Assembly: GCF_010550675.1 (NCBI RefSeq)
Contig: NZ_JAAGOA010000003.1
Span: 372,001 to 436,000 of the forward strand
Reading direction: 5' to 3'
Origin: Phytoactinopolyspora halotolerans
Lineage (GTDB): Bacteria; Actinomycetota; Actinomycetes; Jiangellales; Jiangellaceae
DNA length: 64,000 bases
The translations under genes were made by a program, and so were the position numbers. Below the pieces are notes generated by a model. That model made no database searches, had not been told where the DNA came from, and saw nothing but the letters and a program-made list of their open reading frames with translations. Below are positions 46,288-55,311 of this stretch, in pieces (position 1 is the first letter of the stretch; the number at the start of each line of letters is the position of its first letter).

Positions 46288-47040
46288 GTGCAGGAGAACA
46301 ACGCTGATGACAATCCCACGTCCGGCCGCGGCCCGGACGACGGCCCGCAAGGGGGCGTGGAGCCCGTACCGGTGGACCATGGCCGCAGGCTGACGCGTCG
46401 GCTCGTGCAACTCTATCTCGGCCTCGTCCTCTACGGGTTCAGCATGGCGCTGCTGATCGAGTCCACCCTGGGCCTGGACCCGTGGGATGTGCTCCATCAG
46501 GGCATCGCCATCTGGACACCGATGTCGATCGGGATCGTCACGATTCTCGTCGGGGCGGTGGTGTTGCTCGCGTGGATACCGTTGCGCCAGCGTCCCGGTC
46601 TGGGCACGGTCAGCAATGTCGTCGTGATCGGGCTCGCGGTCGATGCGTCGCTGTGGTTCCTTCCCCAGCCGGACGCCCTGGCGCTACGTGCCACGTTCAT
46701 GGTGGCAGGTGTCGTGTTGAACGCCGTGGCGACCGCGGCGTACATCGGCGCCTGGTTCGGGCCGGGGCCGCGGGACGGCCTGATGACCGGTCTGGTGGCG
46801 CGTACCGGTGGGTCGGTGCGTGTGGTCCGGACCTCGATCGAGATGACTGTGCTGGCCGTCGGGTGGCTCCTGGGCGGGACCGTCGGCGTCGGGACCGTGC
46901 TGTACGCGGTCAGCATCGGGCCGTTGGTGCATGCCCTGCTCCCGCGATTGGCCGTACGTCCGTCGTCATACGAGGCGAAACGGTCGACGCGCGGTGGAAT
47001 CGAGCCGAGTGATGTGCACGCCGAGGCGCCGACGGCGTAG
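46288..47040 (+). CDS. YczE/YitT-like membrane protein
   Basis: A 250-residue protein with a hydrophilic N-terminus of about 30 residues, five membrane helices and a short basic tail. LYLGLVLYGFSMALLIESTLGLDPWDVLHQG is the YczE family signature (seen in two pieces), and GPGPRDGLMTGLV is the second. It is divergently paired with the MocR gene, which is likely its regulator. The substrate is unknown; a role in PLP-related or amino-acid transport is inferred from the pairing. The GTG start at 46288 was chosen for length. Confidence 0.83.
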   Translation: MQENNADDNPTSGRGPDDGPQGGVEPVPVDHGRRLTRRLVQLYLGLVLYGFSMALLIESTLGLDPWDVLHQGIAIWTPMSIGIVTILVGAVVLLAWIPLRQRPGLGTVSNVVVIGLAVDASLWFLPQPDALALRATFMVAGVVLNAVATAAYIGAWFGPGPRDGLMTGLVARTGGSVRVVRTSIEMTVLAVGWLLGGTVGVGTVLYAVSIGPLVHALLPRLAVRPSSYEAKRSTRGGIEPSDVHAEAPTA

Positions 47041-47050
47041 TGTCCACCTC

Positions 47051-48187
47051 GTGCACGAATTCGAGACGCGAGCCATTCACGCTGGACAGGAGCCGGACCC
47101 GCAGACTGGCGCGGTCGTTCCCCCGATCTACGCGACCAGCACGTACGCCCAGGACGGTGTCGGCGGTCTGCGCGGTGGATACGAGTACAGCCGATCCGCG
47201 AACCCCACGCGCACGGCGCTGGAGGAGTGTCTGGCCTCCCTCGAGGACGGCTCCCGTGGTCTCGCCTTCGCGAGTGGGATGGCGGCGGAGGACACGCTGT
47301 TGCGGACGGTGCTCAATCCGGGCGATCACATCATCATCCCGGACGACGCCTACGGAGGCACGTACCGCCTGATCAGCCGCGTGGTTGAGCGTTGGGGGGT
47401 GTCCTGGTCGGCCGTCGCGGTGTCCGACGTGGACGCGGTCCGGGCGGCGCTGCGGCCGGAGACCAAGGTGGTCTGGATCGAGACTCCGACCAACCCGCTG
47501 CTCAACATCGCCGACATCGCCGTTCTCGCGGGCATCGCACACGACGCGGGGGCGCTCCTGGTGGTGGACAACACGTTCGCGACGCCGTATCTGCAGCGGC
47601 CGCTGCGGCTGGGGGCGGACGTCGTCGTCCATTCGACCACCAAGTACTGCGGTGGCCACTCGGACGTCGTCGGTGGCGCGCTGGTCGCCGCCAGCGCCGA
47701 ATTGGGCGATGAGCTCGCTTACCACCAGAACGCCATCGGGGCGGTCGCCGGCCCGTTCGACGCGTGGCTGGTGCTGCGCGGGCTGAAGACGCTGGCGGTG
47801 CGGATGGATCGTCACTGCGACAACGCCGAGCGGATCGTCCAGGTACTGCAGGGGCATCCCCGCGTCCGCGAGGTGCTCTACCCCGGCCTGGTCAGCCACC
47901 CTGGACACGATGTGGCGGGGCGGCAGATGCGCCGCTTCGGCGGCATGATCTCGTTCCGGGTCGCGGATGGTGAGGACGCCGCCGTCGAAGTGTGCAACCG
48001 CGCGCGTGTGTTCACGCTGGGGGAGTCGCTGGGCGGCGTCGAGTCGTTGATCGAGCATCCGGGACGGATGACGCACGCCAGCGCGGCTGGGTCTCCTCTC
48101 GAAGTGCCGGGCGACTTGGTTCGGCTGTCGGTCGGGATCGAGAACGTCGACGATCTCCTCACCGACCTGGATCAGGCGTTGAAGTAG
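47051..48187 (+). CDS. metB: Cystathionine gamma-synthase
   Basis: A PLP enzyme of 378 residues in the Cys/Met metabolism family, making cystathionine from cysteine and an activated homoserine. The family includes gamma-lyases, and sequence alone does not separate the two. Motifs: YEYSRSANPTR (substrate/cofactor loop), SGMAAEDTLL, ETPTNPLLN, VDNTFATPY and the PLP Lys198 in HSTTKYCGGHSD. The GTG at 47051 is 10 bp after the yczE stop. Together with cbs it repeats the cbs-metB neighbourhood of M. tuberculosis (Rv1077, Rv1079). A nested hairpin follows. Confidence 0.92.
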   Translation: MHEFETRAIHAGQEPDPQTGAVVPPIYATSTYAQDGVGGLRGGYEYSRSANPTRTALEECLASLEDGSRGLAFASGMAAEDTLLRTVLNPGDHIIIPDDAYGGTYRLISRVVERWGVSWSAVAVSDVDAVRAALRPETKVVWIETPTNPLLNIADIAVLAGIAHDAGALLVVDNTFATPYLQRPLRLGADVVVHSTTKYCGGHSDVVGGALVAASAELGDELAYHQNAIGAVAGPFDAWLVLRGLKTLAVRMDRHCDNAERIVQVLQGHPRVREVLYPGLVSHPGHDVAGRQMRRFGGMISFRVADGEDAAVEVCNRARVFTLGESLGGVESLIEHPGRMTHASAAGSPLEVPGDLVRLSVGIENVDDLLTDLDQALK

Positions 48188-48197
48188 CGACTCTGGC

Positions 48198-48251
48198 GGT
48201 GATCGTCAACCGTCGACCGCGCCGTACGCGGTCCTGCGGTTGATGATCACC
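48198..48251 (+). terminator. Nested hairpin after metB
   Basis: The outer arms are 48198-48212 and 48237-48251 (14 of 15 pairs, outer end GGTGATC). The inner stem is GACCGCG/CGCGGTC (48215-48233). A second hairpin CGAAATC/GATTTCG (48258-48275) and another TTGATCACC follow at once. It is probably the metB terminator and is one of the TGATC hairpin family. Confidence 0.65.
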
Positions 48252-48390
48252 GAATGTCGAAATCCGCCGATTTCGGGCCTTGATCACCTTTGCCCTTTGA
48301 TGAGAAGCTCTGGGGCGGTCAACGTGGCCTCACCGGGACTTGTCGGTGCCGAGGCGCGCGCGAAGAGACGGGTACGGGAGGCGGGACGGC

Positions 48391-49308
48391 GTGGACGAGT
48401 ATCGGGCCGGTGGAACGTGGGGGATGGCGGACGGACCCGGAGCCCAGTATCAGTGGCCGCATCACCCGCCTGCGCCGAACCTGCGCAGATACTCGCTGCG
48501 CGGCCTTGTGACGGCTTTGACCACGCTGCTGGTGATCGCCGTCGTGGTCGATCTCGCCGCTGCCGGGTCGATGTTCAACCGCGCGTTGTTGTTAGATGAC
48601 GCCGTTGCCGGGGCATTCATCGACGAGCGGACCGGGAAACGCGCGGACGACCTGGTGGCCGGGCTCGGGTTCGCACAGTTGGGCATGATCGTCGTCATCG
48701 CCGTGCTGTTCATCATCTGGCAGTTCCGCCATGCCAAGAACGCTCAGTTCCTCGGCTCGCGGCGCAAGCTGGGGCCGGGTTGGGCGATCGGTGGTTGGTT
48801 CGTACCCGTGGCCAACCTGTTCCTCCCCGCCATGCAGCTCTTCGGCGCGAGTCGGTTCTCTGACCCAGCGCAGAACCATGGCCGGCCACACGGAGCCGGC
48901 GCGGGCGCCGGCGCGGGCATCGTGGTGGTGTGGGCCGTCGTGTTCGGTCTGGCGAACACGCTCTCGAGGGCGACACGTATCGTTCCGGACCAGAGTGACA
49001 TCGACGAGTATCTCCGCCAGGCGGCCACGCTGGACCGGATCGTGGCCGCCAGTGATGCTCTCTCGGCGGCTGCCGCCGTGCTTGCACTCGTCATGGTCCG
49101 CGAACTGTCGCGGCGGCAGGAACTCGCTCTGGACAGGGCCGGATCCCCGCAACCGGCGGTCGGGCTACCCGTGTCGCCGTCCCGGGCGACGTGGGGACCA
49201 CCGCCGCGGCCGCGGACAGCTCAGCCGCGGGCGGCGGGCGAGCCGCAGGTTGCTCGGCCGGACCCGGGCACTGATGGTGGATCGCCGGCGTTCCCGCCGC
49301 CCCGCTGA
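48391..49308 (+). CDS. DUF4328 membrane protein
   Basis: A 305-residue protein typical of actinobacterial DUF4328: a short Pro-rich N-terminus, four membrane helices (about 35-60, 90-115, 130-155, 180-205), the conserved LGPGWAIGGWFVPVANLFLP block between helices 2 and 3, and a Pro-rich C-terminal tail. The GTG at 48391 has GGGAGG 9 bases upstream; ATG 48424 is the alternative. The function is unknown. Confidence 0.8.
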   Translation: MDEYRAGGTWGMADGPGAQYQWPHHPPAPNLRRYSLRGLVTALTTLLVIAVVVDLAAAGSMFNRALLLDDAVAGAFIDERTGKRADDLVAGLGFAQLGMIVVIAVLFIIWQFRHAKNAQFLGSRRKLGPGWAIGGWFVPVANLFLPAMQLFGASRFSDPAQNHGRPHGAGAGAGAGIVVVWAVVFGLANTLSRATRIVPDQSDIDEYLRQAATLDRIVAASDALSAAAAVLALVMVRELSRRQELALDRAGSPQPAVGLPVSPSRATWGPPPRPRTAQPRAAGEPQVARPDPGTDGGSPAFPPPR

Positions 49309-49323
49309 ACGACGTACGGGGCG

Positions 49324-50316
49324 CTAGCTGTCGGCCCAGTCGCGGAGCGCCGGCAGCACCTGCGAACCGATCTGCTTGATCGTGTCGGCCGGGTCGGCGC
49401 TCGCGACCTGGATGGCGACGTAGTCCGCGCCCACGTCGTGCACGAGTGGCTTGTACGCCTCGGCCAGCTGATCCAGATCCCGGACGATGGTGTACTTCTC
49501 CAGGATCTCCCGGCGGTCCATGGCGTCGGCGCGTTCGCGTAGCACCATCGGGTCGGCGACCTCGAGCCTCCCGGGCGCGCGTAGCCCGCGCATCGCGGCG
49601 AGCGCCTCCCACGCCTCGTCGTCGCTGCCTGCGAGCACCACCCACCGCGTGGCCATGATCGTCGTCGACGCCCCGCGCGCGGCGGCGGCTTCCCGGTACG
49701 GCCGGATCACCCGCTCCAGCGCGTCAGCCGGATCCTTGACGCTGGTGATCAACCCTTCGGCCTTCTGCCCGGCGAACGTCGCGGACTTCGGTCCGCCGGC
49801 GGCCATCCACACCGGCACACCAGTGGTGGGCGGGCTGTACAACTTGGCCGTGCGCGCCTGGTAGTACTCGCCGTCGATGTCGAGTTTCTCGCCGGCGAGA
49901 AGTCCATGGATGATGTCCAGTGCCTCATCCATGCGCGCGATGCGCTCTTTGTAGCCGGGGAACTCGTAGCCCAGCGGTGCCTCGTTGATCGCCTCGCCGG
50001 TGCCCACACCGAGGATGAACCGGCCGCCGGACAGCCGGTCCAAGGTGGCCGCGGCCTGCGCGATGAGGCCAGGATGGTAGCGGAAGAGCGGAGCCGTCAC
50101 GCTGGTGGCGAGCTCGACCCGCGACGTCGCGTGTGCGACCGCGCCGAACCAGCTCCACACGTAGCTGGCCGCGGACGCGTCGTCCACCCACGGATGGAAG
50201 TGGTCCGCTCCGGTGACCACGTCGAAGCCGGACTGCTCAGCGAGGACAGCGTGCTCGAGGAGCGTCTCCGGCTGATAGGACTCATGACTGCACAACCATG
50301 CAAGCTTCACGAGCAT
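49324..50316 (-). CDS. F420-dependent LLM-class oxidoreductase
   Basis: A 330-residue luciferase-like (LLM) TIM-barrel enzyme of the F420-dependent glucose-6-phosphate-dehydrogenase-like group. VTGADHFHPWVDD (F420-contacting His), SVTAPLFRYHPGLIAQA and LGVGTGEAINEAPLG are diagnostic. This subgroup (TIGR03557-type) oxidises or reduces unidentified small substrates using F420, which supports an actinobacterial host. ATG 50316 is chosen; the open frame extends 39 codons further without sense. It is divergent from ilvA. Confidence 0.88.
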   Translation of the reverse strand: MLVKLAWLCSHESYQPETLLEHAVLAEQSGFDVVTGADHFHPWVDDASAASYVWSWFGAVAHATSRVELATSVTAPLFRYHPGLIAQAAATLDRLSGGRFILGVGTGEAINEAPLGYEFPGYKERIARMDEALDIIHGLLAGEKLDIDGEYYQARTAKLYSPPTTGVPVWMAAGGPKSATFAGQKAEGLITSVKDPADALERVIRPYREAAAARGASTTIMATRWVVLAGSDDEAWEALAAMRGLRAPGRLEVADPMVLRERADAMDRREILEKYTIVRDLDQLAEAYKPLVHDVGADYVAIQVASADPADTIKQIGSQVLPALRDWADS

Positions 50317-50456
50317 CACCCTACCGAGCACGCTCCGTCCGATGCTCGTGAAGGACACCGGCACTGCGCCCGTTCCGCCGCCCGCGAACGCCGGGACCCC
50401 GGGTGCACCAGGATGCCGCGTGCGCAAGCACACAACCAGTGACAGGATCTAAGACC

Positions 50457-51668
50457 ATGGACCTGACGTTGGACGAGGTGAAGGCAGCCCGCGAGCTCCT
50501 GAACGATGTGGTGCGGCCGACACCGCTGGAAGACTCCCGTTGGCTGGGCGGCAAGGTGGGCGGCCCGGTGTATCTGAAATGCGAGAACCTGCAACGCGCC
50601 GGCTCATTCAAGATCCGTGGTGCCTACGTGCGTATCGCGCGTCTGACGGCGGAGGAGCGCAGGCTCGGCGTCGTGGCGGCCAGCGCCGGTAACCATGCCC
50701 AGGGTGTCGCGCTGGCGGCGAGCATGCTGGACGCACGTGCGACGGTGTTCATGCCGGAAGGCGCGGCGATCGTCAAGGAGCGAGCAACCCAGGCGTATGG
50801 CGCGGATGTCCGGTTCGCCGGGTCCACCGTCGATGAGGCGCTGCTGGCCGCTCGAGCGTTCGCGGCGGAGACGGGGGCCGTGTTCATTCATCCGTTCGAC
50901 CACCCGGACATCGTGGCCGGACAGGCGAGTGTGGGTATCGAGATCCTGGAGCAATGTCCGGACGTGCGCACGATCATGGTGGGCACCGGCGGCGGTGGTC
51001 TGCTGGCGGGGATCTCGCTGGCGGTGCATCACATCCGGCCCGACGTCCGCGTGGTCGGGGTGCAAGCGGAAGGGGCCGCGGCGTATCCGGCATCGTTGAA
51101 AGCGGGTGCGCCGGTCTCGCTGGAGCGGCTGTCCACGATGGCGGACGGTATCGCCGTCGGCCGGCCGGGCGAGGTGCCGTTCGAGATCATCCAGCAGTAC
51201 GTCGACAGTGTGGTGACGGTCTCTGAGGAGGGCCTGTCACGGGCCCTGGTGTCGTTGCTGGAGCGGGCCAAGCAGGTGGTCGAGCCGGCCGGTGCGGCTG
51301 CGGTGGCCGCCCTGCTGGAGAACGCCGGTGCCTATCAACCGCCGGTCGTCGCCGTGCTCTCCGGTGGCAACATCGACCCGCTCCTGCTGATGCGGGTGAT
51401 CCGGCACGGTATGGCGGCCGCCGGGCGCTACCTGTCCATCCGGGTGCGCGTGCCGGACGCCCCGGGTGCGCTGGCGCAGTTGCTGGGCGAACTCGCGTCG
51501 GTGGACGCGAACGTGCTCGATGTGGTCCACGAGCGGACAGGTGCGTCCTTGCCGATCGACCAGGTCGAGGTCTCTCTACAGCTGGAGACGCGGGGGCCGG
51601 AGCATCGGGCCCGCGTGCTCGCGCGGCTGCGGCAAGCCGACTATCCGCTCTCCATCCCGGAGAGCTGA
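50457..51668 (+). CDS. ilvA: Threonine ammonia-lyase (threonine dehydratase)
   Basis: Converts threonine to 2-oxobutanoate and ammonia, feeding isoleucine synthesis. The PLP domain has Lys52 in SFKIRGAY, the substrate loop ASAGNHAQG and the phosphate-binding GTGGGGLLAG. A single C-terminal ACT domain (about 325-400) marks the short form, which in several bacteria is less sensitive to isoleucine or is regulated by other ligands. ATG 50457 has AGGA upstream. With cbs and metB it manages carbon from homocysteine and threonine. Confidence 0.92.
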   Translation: MDLTLDEVKAARELLNDVVRPTPLEDSRWLGGKVGGPVYLKCENLQRAGSFKIRGAYVRIARLTAEERRLGVVAASAGNHAQGVALAASMLDARATVFMPEGAAIVKERATQAYGADVRFAGSTVDEALLAARAFAAETGAVFIHPFDHPDIVAGQASVGIEILEQCPDVRTIMVGTGGGGLLAGISLAVHHIRPDVRVVGVQAEGAAAYPASLKAGAPVSLERLSTMADGIAVGRPGEVPFEIIQQYVDSVVTVSEEGLSRALVSLLERAKQVVEPAGAAAVAALLENAGAYQPPVVAVLSGGNIDPLLLMRVIRHGMAAAGRYLSIRVRVPDAPGALAQLLGELASVDANVLDVVHERTGASLPIDQVEVSLQLETRGPEHRARVLARLRQADYPLSIPES

Positions 51669-51730
51669 TCGACTTTAACTTTTGTAAAAGGGCATTGACG
51701 ATATAGAAATTCTCGCGCATCATCGGTTAC

Positions 51731-52546
51731 GTGAACGACGACGATGAGACCCGCGAGATCCTGGAGAAGGTAGCCGCCGGCGAACTCGACCCGTCCGCGG
51801 CGGCCCAATTGCTGGAGGAGCGTGCCTCCGGGCAGGTAGCCCCGTACCAGGCGGAACCTGTCGAAGGCCGGGCGCTGCCGAGCATGCCGGAGATCAACCG
51901 GCTGCTCGTCCGCGCCACGTCGAGACGTGTGCGGGTGATCGGAGACCCATCGGTCTCCACCGTGGCCATCGAGGGCCCGCACACCATCCGCCGGGACGGA
52001 ACCACTCTCATGGTCACCGGTGAGACGGAGTTCGTCCCGACGGACAATGCCTTCACCCTGCTCGCCGGCGGCCGCTGGAGAGAGATGGCTGACCGGGTGC
52101 AGGCCGGCTTCGGTCAGAACCTGGAGTTGCGGGTCCGGATCCGGCCCGATCTCCCGCTTGGGGTCGAGGTGATCGCCGGATCGCTGGAGGTCGACGGGGC
52201 ACGAGCGGTGGACCACGTGCGCATGACCGCCGGCTCATTGCGGCTGCGTGGCGCCGAGGCACCCATCGACCTGCTGATGCAGGCAGGATCGGCACAGGTC
52301 GACATGGTGCAGACACACGGCCAGTCCCGGTTGCGCTGTGAGTCCGGAGCGCTGCAGCTGACGCTGGGGGACGGCACCGACGCCCGGGTACGGTCGGACG
52401 TCCAGTTGGGCCGCCTCTCGGTCGTGCCTGAGCCGAAGGATCGCCACCGGGATGTGGTGGTGGGCCTGGGCGCAGCGGAAATAGATCTCGAGGTGGTCAT
52501 GGGTGCGGTGACGCTCAAGACACCGGACCGTGGGGACATGCGGTGA
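51731..52546 (+). CDS. DUF4097-like beta-repeat protein with SHOCT-like N-terminus
   Basis: A 271-residue protein. The N-terminal helix REILEKVAAGELDPSAAAQL resembles the C-terminal helix of its downstream neighbour. From about residue 60 the protein is a right-handed beta-repeat of the DUF4097 kind (short strands such as DHVRMTAGSLRLRG, DLLMQAGSAQVDMV), with no signal peptide. It is coupled to the DUF2089 gene by a GTGA overlap. The sequence 51671-51715 upstream is notably AT-rich (TATAGA at 51701) and probably holds the promoter. The function is unknown. Confidence 0.75.
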   Translation: MNDDDETREILEKVAAGELDPSAAAQLLEERASGQVAPYQAEPVEGRALPSMPEINRLLVRATSRRVRVIGDPSVSTVAIEGPHTIRRDGTTLMVTGETEFVPTDNAFTLLAGGRWREMADRVQAGFGQNLELRVRIRPDLPLGVEVIAGSLEVDGARAVDHVRMTAGSLRLRGAEAPIDLLMQAGSAQVDMVQTHGQSRLRCESGALQLTLGDGTDARVRSDVQLGRLSVVPEPKDRHRDVVVGLGAAEIDLEVVMGAVTLKTPDRGDMR

Positions 52547-52959
52547 CCGTCGACGGCCATGGCGCGCATCACCCGCCGCACCCAGACGGCTACCAGCCGC
52601 CGAGAGATTGTCCTGTCTGCGGCGATCTGTTGATGGTCACCCGGCTGGGCTGCGGTTCCTGCGGGTCGGAGCTTTCCGGACGGTTCACCGGCTGTCCGTA
52701 CTGTTCGCTTCCCGCACAAGAACGGAAAATGCTTAGCGTCTTCCTGGCATCCCGGGGCAATATGAAGGAACTCGCTCGGGAGCTGGGCGTAAGTTATCCG
52801 ACGGCCCGGATCCGTTATGCGGAGATGCTGGCCCGTCTCGGCATAGAGGAGGTAGGAGCAGTGGACGCGACACCGGCGTCCGTCGACCGGGAGGACGTGC
52901 TAAGGCGGTTGGCGGCCGGTGAACTCGACCTGGATGAGGCTACTGAGCTGCTGCAGTAG
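52543..52959 (+). CDS. DUF2089 zinc-ribbon/HTH protein
   Basis: A 138-residue protein. It starts with a zinc ribbon built from CPVCGDLL and CGSCGSE, and a further pair CPYC. A helix-turn-helix follows (GNMKELARELGVSYPTARIRY), then a C-terminal helix REDVLRRLAAGELDLDEATELL. This is the DUF2089 architecture. The final helix is nearly a copy of the first helix of the upstream DUF4097 protein, which suggests that the two dock on each other. Likely role: DNA-binding regulator whose activity is set by its partner. Confidence 0.82.
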   Translation: MTVDGHGAHHPPHPDGYQPPRDCPVCGDLLMVTRLGCGSCGSELSGRFTGCPYCSLPAQERKMLSVFLASRGNMKELARELGVSYPTARIRYAEMLARLGIEEVGAVDATPASVDREDVLRRLAAGELDLDEATELLQ

Positions 52960-53256
52960 CCGGCGGCCGTTGCGGGCCGTCGGCAGGCGCCATGGCGCTG
53001 AGTTGCTCGGACGTCGGTACGGTGTGGGCTGAGCGGCGCTTGACTCTCCCCCTGCAGGAGAAGCCAGCGTTCGGGCGAGGACATCGCAGCGAGCATGACT
53101 GATCTGATGACACCGGACTCTGTCGGTGACGGCTGCCAAGATGCGGTCACGCTCGTGGGGCGATGATCAGGACGGGGCCGGTCAGCAGAGTGCGTGCCGA
53201 CCGGCTGTGTTGGGGTTGACAACGCGGTGCACCGCGGTTCGGAAAGGACTAGGACG

Positions 53257-54270
53257 TTGAATGCGATCATCGCCGAGGGTCTGACCAAGACCTTCGGCTC
53301 TGGAGAGAAGGCGGTCAAGGCGGTCAGCGGAGTCGACTTATCGGTCGACGAAGGAACCGTCGTCGGTATCCTCGGGCCGAACGGCGCCGGTAAGACGACG
53401 ACCGTCCGGATGCTCACCACCTTGCTGCCGTTGGACAGTGGTCGTGCCACGGTGGCCGGTCATGACGTGGTCCGCGAGCCGCAGGCGGTGCGCGCCAGCA
53501 TCGGGCTGTCGGGACAGTTCGCCGCGGTCGATGAGAACCTGACCGGCCGGGAGAACCTGTGGATGTTCGGGCGGCTCTACCAGCTGTCGAGCAAGGAGGC
53601 GAAGAAGCGAGCAGACGAGCTGCTGGAACAGTTCTCACTGACAGACGCCGCGGACCGTCCGTCGAAGACATACTCGGGCGGCATGCGTCGCCGGCTCGAC
53701 CTGGCCGGCAGCCTGGTGATCCACCCACGGGTGCTCTTCCTCGACGAGCCCACCACTGGGCTCGACCCAGCTAGCAGACTCGACCTCTGGGACGTCATCC
53801 GCGAGCGTGTCAGCGGCGGGGCTACCATCCTGCTGACCACCCAGTACCTGGAAGAGGCGGACGTGCTTGCGGACCGCATCGTCGTCATCGATCAGGGCCG
53901 GATCATCGCCGAGGGGACCGCGGATGAGTTGAAGGCCAAGGTCGGCGGCGAGCGGATCGAGGTCGTGGTGCACGATCCAGACATGCTGCATCGAGCGACC
54001 GAGATCCTGCAGCGCGGGAGCGGTGGGCAGTGTCAGGTCGACGAGCACACGCGCCGGCTGACGGTGCCTAGCACGGCCGGGTCGAAGGGCCTGGTCCAGG
54101 TGATCCGTGACTTGGACGAGCAGCAGGTCGACATCGATGACATCGCCCTGCGCCGCCCCACGCTCGATGACGTGTTCCTCGAGCTCACCGGCCACAAGGC
54201 GGAGGAAAAAGAGACGAAGGATGACCAGCAATCAGCCGACAGCGTGGCGACGCAGGGAGGTGCCAAGTGA
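53257..54270 (+). CDS. DrrA-type ABC transporter ATP-binding protein
   Basis: A 337-residue ATPase of the daunorubicin-resistance (DrrA) family. Walker A is GPNGAGKTTT, the signature is YSGGMRRRLDLA, Walker B is VLFLDEPTTGLD and the switch region is LLTTQYLEEAD; a C-terminal accessory domain of about 90 residues is typical. I chose the TTG start at 53257 with GGAAAGGA upstream. The preceding 297 bp (52960-53256) hold no gene I can support. It overlaps the permease gene by four bases. Role: export of a drug, lipid or antibiotic; no biosynthetic cluster lies beside it. Confidence 0.9.
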   Translation: MNAIIAEGLTKTFGSGEKAVKAVSGVDLSVDEGTVVGILGPNGAGKTTTVRMLTTLLPLDSGRATVAGHDVVREPQAVRASIGLSGQFAAVDENLTGRENLWMFGRLYQLSSKEAKKRADELLEQFSLTDAADRPSKTYSGGMRRRLDLAGSLVIHPRVLFLDEPTTGLDPASRLDLWDVIRERVSGGATILLTTQYLEEADVLADRIVVIDQGRIIAEGTADELKAKVGGERIEVVVHDPDMLHRATEILQRGSGGQCQVDEHTRRLTVPSTAGSKGLVQVIRDLDEQQVDIDDIALRRPTLDDVFLELTGHKAEEKETKDDQQSADSVATQGGAK

Positions 54271-55106
54271 CAGCGGTGCAGACGAGCCCCGGTGAGCTGG
54301 CGCCGAAGAGCGCCGGGCTGAAGCAGGTCTTCCAGGACACTATGGTGATCGCCTGGCGGAACATCCGTGGTGGGCTACGGGTTCCGGACACCCAGATCTA
54401 CATGTTCATCCAGCCGATCATGTTCGTGGTGCTGTTCGCTTACGTGTTCGGCGGAGCCATCCCGGTGCAGGGCGTGAACTATCGCGAATACCTGATGGCC
54501 GGCATCTTCGTACAGACGATGGCGTTCGCGGTGGCACCGGCCAGCGTGGGGCTGTCAGACGACATGCACAAGGGCCTGATCGACCGATTCCGGTCGTTAC
54601 CGATGGCCCGCTCGGGCGTCATCGCCGGCCGGGTGATATCTGATCTGGCCAGTCAGTTCGTCGTCCTGATCATCATGATGATCTGTGGCGTCATCGTGGG
54701 CTGGCGGGTACACAACGGCATCGGCCCCTTCCTCGGCGGAGTCGGCCTGATGCTGCTCTTCGCGTTCGCGATGCTGTGGGTCGGCGCACTCATCGGGTTG
54801 GCCGTCGGCAACCCACAGGTGGCCGCGTCGGCGGGTCTGATCTGGTTGTTCCCGGTCATCTTCTTGTCGAATGCGTTCGTGCCGCCGGAGACGATGCCTA
54901 CGGTGGTGCAGACGATGGCCGAGTGGAACCCGATCAGCGCCATAGTGGCCGCCGGGCGGGAACTCTTCGGAAACGAGAGCATCATCGTCTCCGACGCGTG
55001 GCCGATGCAGCACCCCGTGCCCGCAGCCTTGCTGTGGTGCGTGCTGATCACCGTGGTCTTCGCGCCGCTGGCGGTCCGCAAGTACAAGGCCGCGGCCAGC
55101 AAGTGA
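54267..55106 (+). CDS. DrrB-type ABC-2 permease
   Basis: A 279-residue membrane subunit with six helices of the ABC-2 class, partner of the preceding ATPase (GTGA overlap). DTMVIAWRNIRGGLRVPDTQ before helix 1, GINVEYL-like NYREYLMAGIFVQ, and FRSLPMARSGVIAGR in the coupling loop are family marks. The operon ends here, followed by a very strong hairpin shared with the convergent greA gene. Confidence 0.9.
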   Translation: MTAVQTSPGELAPKSAGLKQVFQDTMVIAWRNIRGGLRVPDTQIYMFIQPIMFVVLFAYVFGGAIPVQGVNYREYLMAGIFVQTMAFAVAPASVGLSDDMHKGLIDRFRSLPMARSGVIAGRVISDLASQFVVLIIMMICGVIVGWRVHNGIGPFLGGVGLMLLFAFAMLWVGALIGLAVGNPQVAASAGLIWLFPVIFLSNAFVPPETMPTVVQTMAEWNPISAIVAAGRELFGNESIIVSDAWPMQHPVPAALLWCVLITVVFAPLAVRKYKAAASK

Positions 55107-55180
55107 CCAGCGCCGTGTGGGGTGTGCGCCGGCGAACGACTCCGGTCGAGCGCCGCACGTGATTGCGGGCGCCGCACACG

Positions 55181-55216
55181 AAGCGGGCCGGGAGGAGTGC
55201 TCCTCCCGGCCCGCTT
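55181..55216. terminator. Bidirectional terminator between drrB-like gene and greA
   Basis: AAGCGGGCCGGGAGGAG (55181-55197) pairs perfectly with the 17 bases 55200-55216, leaving a minimal loop. CTTTCAT follows on the plus side, and the minus side begins after a run of TT. Both neighbouring genes converge on it. Confidence 0.85.
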
Positions 55217-55311
55217 CTTTCATGTCTGTTCGCCCCTGCGCCGCCAGAGCGCCGATCCCGCCCGCCGCGCTGGATCCATGTGTGGATTCACCGCCAGGCG
55301 GACGGGCTCGT

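Noticed and set aside
53227-53257. GTG start for the DrrA-type gene
   Set aside because: GTG 53227 is in frame but lacks a ribosome site, while TTG 53257 has GGAAAGGA at a proper distance and starts right before the first beta strand.
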